Assembly: GCA_021397835.1 (NCBI GenBank)
Contig: JAJFZO010000902.1
Span: 964,001-1,028,000 of the forward strand
From: Moringa oleifera
Taxonomy: Eukaryota; Streptophyta; Magnoliopsida; Brassicales; Moringaceae
Direction: 5' to 3'
DNA length: 64,000 nucleotides
The notes below the pieces were generated by a model. That model saw only the letters and a program-made list of their open reading frames with translations, had not been told where the DNA came from and did no database searches. Made by a program: the position numbers and the translations under genes. How positions within the stretch are numbered: the first letter of the stretch is position 1; each line of letters opens with the position of its first letter. Below are positions 57,421-64,000 of the stretch, piece after piece.

Positions 57421-58119
57421 GAATTAATCGACAATAATAATTTTAAAATATGGGAATATGAATCCATTATTTGATCCAATTGAATTTCTACGTTCTTCTA
57501 GAACTTACCAGAATTTACTTGAGATAAAATTGGAATATTCTAGTTGCATTATTCTAACTTACCAGAAACTTCTTGTTTTTTTAATAAAAAAATTTATTGA
57601 TGGTTAATAAAAGTTATGTCTAGTAAAGAACAACATTTTACAAAATAATTCATAAATATTAGAGCATTTGTTAAATCATTGCTAAAATTTTTTTGTGTTT
57701 CTTAATGAATTAAGTATTTATTTTTTTGATAATTTAAGAATTAAAATTGTTGTCCGCTTATAATAGTAATTTTGTTTAAAAAAATATTTAGAGAATTTAT
57801 TTGAATAAAAATTAAATTAATTTGATTATTGATGATCCACGTTACATACTGATCAATTTCCAAAACCTTTTTACTAGTTTATCATGCAAATTAATATATG
57901 TTTTTAAACTTAATTTGAATTTGTTTAAATATTACATTAAAATTTTATTTATAATTTATAAATATACAATATGCTGCATAGCTCTTTTGTTCCAGAATTT
58001 TAAAGGTCATGTACCATGACCATGTCATACAATACAAGGGTTTGACTTATTTTCTAAGATCAATGTCTCAATAGTCACAACAAGATAACATAAAAAATGA
58101 ATAAATAGTTTCGTACTTA
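57421..58119. other. AT-rich stretch, nothing recognised
   Basis: Simple AT-rich sequence between the two GC-richer islands. The short plus-strand frame at 57,822-58,019 has no recognisable motif. Confidence 0.5.
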
Positions 58120-58390
58120 CTAAGTTTAGTTGATCTCGTATAATGTAATTATGAGTCCTAAGTTTGCTCTCGTGGCTTCATGGGAAGGGAAAGAGCCACA
58201 TCATAACTATGTGTCATGTTCTAGCCAAGCTACGGAGTGTGCGGGTGCAGATAGGCCATCCCTGCTGACGGCTTCGACTTGTGTGTTGGTTTGATGGTTC
58301 TAGGAGGCAAAGTTTGGGAAGAAACCCCTTGCCATTAGTGATCCTTAATGGCATGCATGTCTTTATGTAGTTGAGGAATTATAGTGATGG
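58120..58390. other. GC-richer island of unknown origin
   Basis: Sharp rise in G and C (gctacggagtgtgcgggtgc, ccctgctgacggcttcgact) within very AT-rich DNA. No frame gave a recognisable protein. A retrotransposon or organelle-derived insert are possible sources; I cannot choose between them. Confidence 0.35.
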
Positions 58391-59876
58391 AATGAGAAAT
58401 TGATCATCAGATAAGATACTTGTAAACTTATAAAAATAATTAATAAATTAATTATAGTATTACAAAAAGGAGGTGATTGAATAATTTTTAATGTATAAGT
58501 TACGTTCTTAAAATATGTATGCTTAAAAATTAAGTAATAAATGTTTTTGAAGCACGCTTATTTAATTTGTTACCAATTTATAGATATAAAAATATTAATA
58601 TATTCTAAATTTTATTTTAACCAATTGAGTTTATTATAATTTAATTAAAAATAATTAAGTCTATTAGAATTTGTATTAACTAAAAAGTCTGATTACGAAT
58701 AAATTTTTCAGTGAAAAAATAAAATTTATATGGTGAAAAAAAACATTGAACTGAAAAACATCATTGATTTATACTTACTCTTGCGTTTGTTTTTCTTTTT
58801 TCAAAAAAGAATTTTCTTCTCTCAATGCTTTAAATTCATAAAGCAAATCACCTCAATCGAAATTACATAGTTTTTTAAATTAAAATTTGTTGTTAATTCA
58901 ATTACAACTTTTTTATAGATTTGATTAATGTTATGTATTTGGTCCTTGGTAACATGTGCCCTTTTAATTGGTTGGGGTTATCTTGGTTGGGGTCAGCTTA
59001 CTCGCTTTCTATTTACTTACATTTGAAAATATTTAAACTTTTTTATTTTGAAAACATGTAGTGATAAATAATTTTGAATTATTGAATTTTTTAAATTATA
59101 TATTATTTACAATTAAATAAAATTTTAAAAGTTAACTATATTAAAAGTACATGCATTTTATTAATAATTTTGAATTAAAACTTAAAAAAATATATCTATT
59201 TAAATTTATGTTTTTATTTAATTTTAATTTGAAATTTTTATTTTTTATTATTAATAGTTTTGTGCACATGAATCGCGTGCATGTGAATTTGTTTGCTTTT
59301 AAAATTAACCCAACATTGTATTATACACTATCAAAATGAATAAAATATTATTTTTATTTTAATATTTTATTACTAAGTTTAATGTTAAAAAATATTTTAT
59401 TTTTTTATAATGTTTAAAAAGATAATTAAAGTAATTACATAAGTAAAAGTTATATAAATATCATATATGTGTGCTAAATTATTAATATTAACAAAAAATT
59501 CAAATTAAAAATTTAACAAAAACTGTAAATTTTAAATAGAGGTAAATTTTTTTCATAAATTTTAATTCGAGATCGTTAGTAAAATATAAATCTTTTCAAT
59601 GTAATTAACTTAAAATTTAATTAATTTTTTAAAATTTTTATATTTTTAAAACATTTAAGTTAGAAAACCATTAATTTTTTGTTTGATGAAGATATAATTC
59701 CCTTATATTATGTTTTATAATTTATGTATTTTTATTAAGAAATTAAGTGATAGAGTGACCAATGATACTGCTGTTTTTAATTTTTTTTTTTGTTTTTATG
59801 ATGAATTAGAGGTTAAACTTTATATTTTAAATAAGTGGAGTTTTGTCTTTGAGCTAATATGTGTATTGTTTAAAAA
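58391..59876. other. AT-rich stretch, nothing recognised
   Basis: Very AT-rich. The short frames at 59,151-59,339 and 59,710-59,943 have low-complexity translations and no motif. Confidence 0.5.
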
Positions 59877-60361
59877 GCAATGTAGTTTGTATAGTCTATG
59901 TGTGGGCTTTAATAAGTTTGTTTGGTCGGGCTTGGCTTGCTAAATGAAGACTTGTTATTATCACTTTGGGTTTGAATTTGCATGACTTTCTTTAAAAAAT
60001 TTAATTTTGAAATTTTTTTTAATTTTTTTATAAATATAAACTTAAATTGCAACAAAATTTTTTGTTAAATTTTTTAGATGAAATTCAACAATAATTTCTA
60101 TTAGAATTTCATGCAAAAAGTATTAGTTGAACTTGATTTATTTTTTATTATAATTTTAGCAAAAATTCCAAAAAAATTATTATTAAAATTTCTTTTTATG
60201 TTGAAATTTCCAATAAAAATTTCTTAAAATTTTAGGTTTTTATAAATGAAATCGAATATTTTATTTCTTTACAATAATTTCAATAAAATCGAGATACATA
60301 TGTATATTCACAATTTCTATATACATTATATATTCGATTATAAGAGTATATAAGTTATAAG

Positions 60362-60395
<34 letters not shown>

Positions 60396-60623
60396 ATTAC
60401 TTGTTTGCTTGATTAATTTTAATACTTAATTAATATTTATATATTGTAATATGTATTAATTTTATGATGATTATAACATATAGTTGTGATTCATATACAT
60501 TTATAACTTGCATGTATATATATTTAATTATAAGATTATACATATACGCCTAATTCTATGTTATAGATAAAATTGATCAAGTACAACTACAAGTTGTATA
60601 TATGCATACATATACACAAGTAT
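59877..60623 (+). repeat. 0.74-kb direct duplication, copy 1
   Basis: Starts agcaatgtagtttgtatagt and ends at tatacacaagtat; 748 bases. Matches 61,802-62,541 along its whole length, including gggctttaataagtttgttt, tttgcatgactttctttaaa and gatgattataacatatagtt. Contains a (TA)n run at 60,364-60,392. Confidence 0.93.
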
Positions 60624-61801
60624 GCTTGTAACTTGTGTGTATGTATATATATATATATTTATATATTCAATTTTAAAAATATGCTTTATATATAATTCAT
60701 TTATATAGATTATATATATGTATGCTTTATATATAACAATGATAATTTGAAATTATTTTCCAGCGCTTCTCAATTATTTACGAAGCATATAATTAGGTCA
60801 GGCTTCAAGTAAGATATACCATTTTAAGTACTCAAATTGGCTAACAAAATCTTCTTTGCAATAGCTAATATAAAACGAGGCATTTTTTGAAAGAACAACT
60901 AATAAATAAACTTTCAAAGGGCATAAAGCCTGTACTTGTTTCCCCTAACAGAATTTACGTTAAGCTTGTGCATGTCTCTTTTTAACAAGTGAATGCATAT
61001 AAAGTCACCAATTGTAGATAGACGTTATAATTGTGGAGGTTGTTGATAAGTTTATTCTACCACATAGTTTCAAGAAAGATATCATATTGATTACATGCCG
61101 TTTTTGTGTCAACTTTAATAAGCGTTCTTCAATCAAAAGCCTAATTTTCATTTATAAACACACAAAAGTTATGAGATAATTTCTTTAATTAATGATTATA
61201 ATCTTAATTATTAATAACTTCATAAGTTAAACTCACGAGAGAGAACCTATAGGAAAAAAAAAGAAGGAAAATCAATGTGCCTTGAGTAAGACATTGCACA
61301 CTTATCTAACCCTACACCAAATTAATTATTAAGAAACAAAGATCTAAATGAAAAAAAAATGCAAAATCTTGAGAATTCATGCACTGATTGTTGGTCTTAT
61401 AAAAACATCTAAAAGTGAGTACTTTAATTTTTATCATTTAAAGGTTCATTAACTTTAAAATGGATCATAAAAAAATTAAAATGAGATCAATGTAAAAAAA
61501 TAGTTGCATCCACTACTATAGGTTCTGTAAACGAAGATTGATGAAGGTTTGTTTAAATGCTAATAATCGACTACAATTAATTAAAAGAGTAACAAGCTCA
61601 AAGTTTTGTCTTACCATGAAGACAGGGTTTGGCATTTGTTACTCTTGATGATTTTTTGGCAATAATAGACTAAGTGTCTAGGAATTTAATTTTTCTCACC
61701 TTAGTGCATTTAATTTCCTCCCAAATCAAATATTAGTATGAAAGATACTTGATGGTTCTTTTGTTTTGTATTTTTTGGTCAGATTGACTGATGTAATGCT
61801 T
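60624..61801. other. Spacer between the two 0.74-kb copies
   Basis: About 1.2 kb. 60,624-60,760 repeats tatgcttatatataa-like words. The rest is ordinary AT-rich sequence without an exon that I recognise. No priming site or gag-like frame was seen that would make the flanking repeats a pair of LTRs. Confidence 0.5.
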
Positions 61802-62221
61802 AGCAATGTAATTTGTGTAGTCTACCTGTGGGCTTTAATAAGTTTGTTTGGTCGGGATTTGGCTTGCTTAATGCAAACTTGGTATTATCACTTTGGGTTT
61901 GGATTTGCATGACTTTCTTTAAAAAATTTAATTTTGAAAATAATATTTTAATTTTTTATAAATATAAACTTAAATTGTAACAAAATTTTTTGTTACAATT
62001 TTTAGATTAAATTCAACAGTAATTTCTATTAGAATTTCATACAAAAAGTGTTAGTTAAGCTTGATTTATTTTTATTACAATTGTAGGAAAAATTCCAAAA
62101 AAATTGTTATTGAAATTTCCAATAAAAATTTCTTAAAATTTTAGGTTTTCATAAATGAAATTGAATGTTTTATTTCTTTATATTAATTTCAATAAAATTG
62201 AGATACATGTGTATATTCACA

Positions 62222-62257
<36 letters not shown>

Positions 62258-62541
62258 GATTATAAGAATATATAAGTTATAAGCATATATATATATGTGT
62301 ATATATATGATATTACTTGTTTCTTGATTAATTTTAGTACTTAATAATTAATATTTATATATTGTAATATGTATTAATTTTATGATGATTATAACATATA
62401 GTTGTGATTCATATACATTTATAACTTGCATGTATATATATTCAATTATAAGATTATATATATATGCCTAATTCTAAGTTATAGATGAAATTGATCAAGT
62501 ACAACAAGAAGTTATATATATGCATACATATACACAAGTAT
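61802..62541 (+). repeat. 0.74-kb direct duplication, copy 2
   Basis: 740 bases, same orientation as copy 1, with scattered substitutions and indels. Its (TA)n run lies at 62,227-62,255. Neither copy has clear TG..CA ends. Confidence 0.93.
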
Positions 62542-64000
62542 AGTTAGCATTGATCACCTTCGTTCTGTTAAAATTACTAGGTGCTATTGCTAGTATATAA
62601 GATAAGTGCATGACATGAGAACTGCATTATAAGCATTGCAAAATGTAGCTTTCAAAATGTCATTTATGCTCTTATAAGCACTAATTTCAATTGTGAATTT
62701 TGAGGGGAAAGGAAATTGCTATTAATGATAGCTCCTCTTTCTCCCTCTTATTTCATTTATAAATGGAATACTTGGCAAACTAAATAGATTCGACTTGAGT
62801 GAAGTTTACATCTAGTTAGTGATAGGTATATTGCATATTCATAAGATTGATTCTTCATATTAAGGCTTTGAAGAAGTGTGTGACAATTTAATAAAATAAA
62901 TAATTATAATTTTTATTATATAATAAATTATAAAAATACTTTTAAGTCTTACAATAAAAGGTTCATGATAGTTTAAATTTTCAAAATTTTAGGTAAATAA
63001 TCTTATCCTTAAGGTAACAATGTTAGATTTAGGTCTCTTAGGCATGATCTTAAAGATTCAATTCAAACTCAACTCATTAACCCATTAAGTCTCTAGTTAA
63101 TGGATAACTATAACTTTGAGTCCCAATAGGAATTGGCCTTCTTTTTTTTTTTTTTTTTTTGAGTCCACTAATTAATTCAAGTAATAAGAAGTTTTTCAAC
63201 TTCTTCTCGATACCTTAGAAGAATAGAATGAGATTTTTGTGGAAACTAGTATTTTTAAATTATTTAATTTTTTATTAATTTTTTAAAAAATGTCGACACA
63301 ATAAAATATTAAAGATGATTTGTTTAATCAAAGTAGGGACATTAATCTCGTTGATCGCCAGCCTTTAAACTTTCTCTTAGACTTAAAAGTATTAAAATCT
63401 TTCGTTTGAGAAAACCTAGTGTCCTATTGCTTTCCTGCCTTGGTAACCACATCATCATTTTTTATTTGATCAAAATAAGAGATTTTGTTCTTTTGAACAA
63501 GTTCTTAACTTTTCATTTAAAAATGCAACGCTTGTACAAAAAGACCTCCTTTTATATAAAAATGGTTAGTATTGATGAAAGAATCTTTTCTAATAAACAG
63601 AAAACAGTACCAAAATTGAAAAGGACAATTATTAGATTATTAAGTAAAGTCAAAAGTTAACAACTCTGCACAAAAACTCTAACTATAACTCATTTTTCTT
63701 TTCTTCATGCAGTACCCATCTTTAAGCCTTTTCAATGTTTTCAAATGAATCTCATAAAGTGAAACATAAAAGGAAAGGTTGATTTTGAATTTGGTAAAGG
63801 GAATTTTAGTATTTATCTTTGGCTTCCACAAGTACATAACAAAATAGAGACAGAGAGAAGTCACCCACCAAGATTCTTCTTACACACTTCCAACTCATTT
63901 TGATTTCATAATAAATTCAGTATGTTATTAGAAATCCTACCACATGCAATGCAGTGGCTTCCAAATCATTTGGATAATAACATTGTCATAGGACATCAGT
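62542..64000. other. AT-rich tail of the window, no gene identified
   Basis: Holds a T19 run at 63,142-63,160 and an 84-codon open frame at 63,406-63,660 (plus) with no recognisable domain, signal peptide or homologue. Its composition matches the surrounding non-coding DNA, so I do not call it a gene. Confidence 0.5.

Noticed and set aside
59877..62541. Complete LTR retrotransposon
   Set aside because: Repeats lack TG..CA ends, no priming site or purine tract was seen, and the 1.2-kb interior has no gag or pol similarity.
63406..63660. 84-codon plus-strand frame as a gene
   Set aside because: No recognisable domain, no conserved context, and composition like the surrounding AT-rich DNA. Length is within chance for such sequence.
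1..64000. tRNA or rRNA genes
   Set aside because: I looked for acceptor/T-loop words (ggttcgaatcc-like) and rRNA core words while reading and saw none. A covariance-model scan was not possible.

Overview
The window looks like nuclear DNA of a flowering plant. It is AT-rich, contains plant-type introns (AG|GT junctions with T-rich acceptors), a Ty1/copia remnant, and pieces of genes that are typical of plants: a multidomain (homomeric) acetyl-CoA carboxylase, a CCCH zinc-finger protein with ankyrin repeats, a MORN-repeat protein, a 14-3-3 protein, the second-largest subunit of RNA polymerase II, and the CCR4-NOT subunit CNOT11. I found no intact gene. Every recognisable coding piece is a partial, intron-containing fragment with stops, frameshifts or lost splice sites. 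The window is a repeat-rich graveyard of gene fragments.

Layout. Positions 1-2,669 are copy A of a segmental duplication carrying the 3' half of a CNOT11 gene (+ strand). Positions 4.5-8.7 kb hold, all on the minus strand, a MORN-repeat exon, two exons of RNA polymerase II subunit RPB2, and the first and best-preserved partial acetyl-CoA carboxylase (ACC) unit. Positions 8.76-39.7 kb are a tandem array of about 15 units of roughly 2.1 kb. Each unit carries the same six exons of the biotin carboxylase domain of ACC (minus strand) joined to a CTA/CTG-rich degenerate minisatellite. The array is interrupted at 12,961-18,204 by an AT-rich stretch, an inverted piece of the minisatellite, a duplicated piece of the 5.1 kb region, and copy B of the CNOT11 duplication.

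Downstream of the array are a 14-3-3 exon (39.9-40.0 kb, minus), a hydrophobic exon-like pair of unknown origin (41.3-41.5 kb), and a CCCH/ankyrin zinc-finger fragment (42.1-42.5 kb, plus) fused to promoter-like sequence. Three tandem 508-bp repeats follow (43.2-44.7 kb), then a very A-rich block with a degenerate internal repeat (44.9-48.8 kb). A truncated copia element (48.8-49.9 kb, minus) abuts a second, more decayed copy of the CCCH fragment (49.95-50.7 kb). After it come about 14 tandem copies of a 160-bp unit that resembles a plant core promoter with a CT-rich leader (50.7-53.05 kb, reading minus) and a second A-rich block (53.15-55.1 kb). The order CCCH fragment, promoter-like repeat, A-rich block therefore occurs twice. 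The last 9 kb are AT-rich and gene-poor, with one 0.74-kb direct duplication and several microsatellites.

The fragments do not form a working pathway. What ties the window together is how it was built: capture of gene fragments, tandem amplification, and local homogenisation by unequal exchange. The ACC array is the most striking element. All identifications rest on reading translated exons by eye against remembered family sequences; no database search was run.
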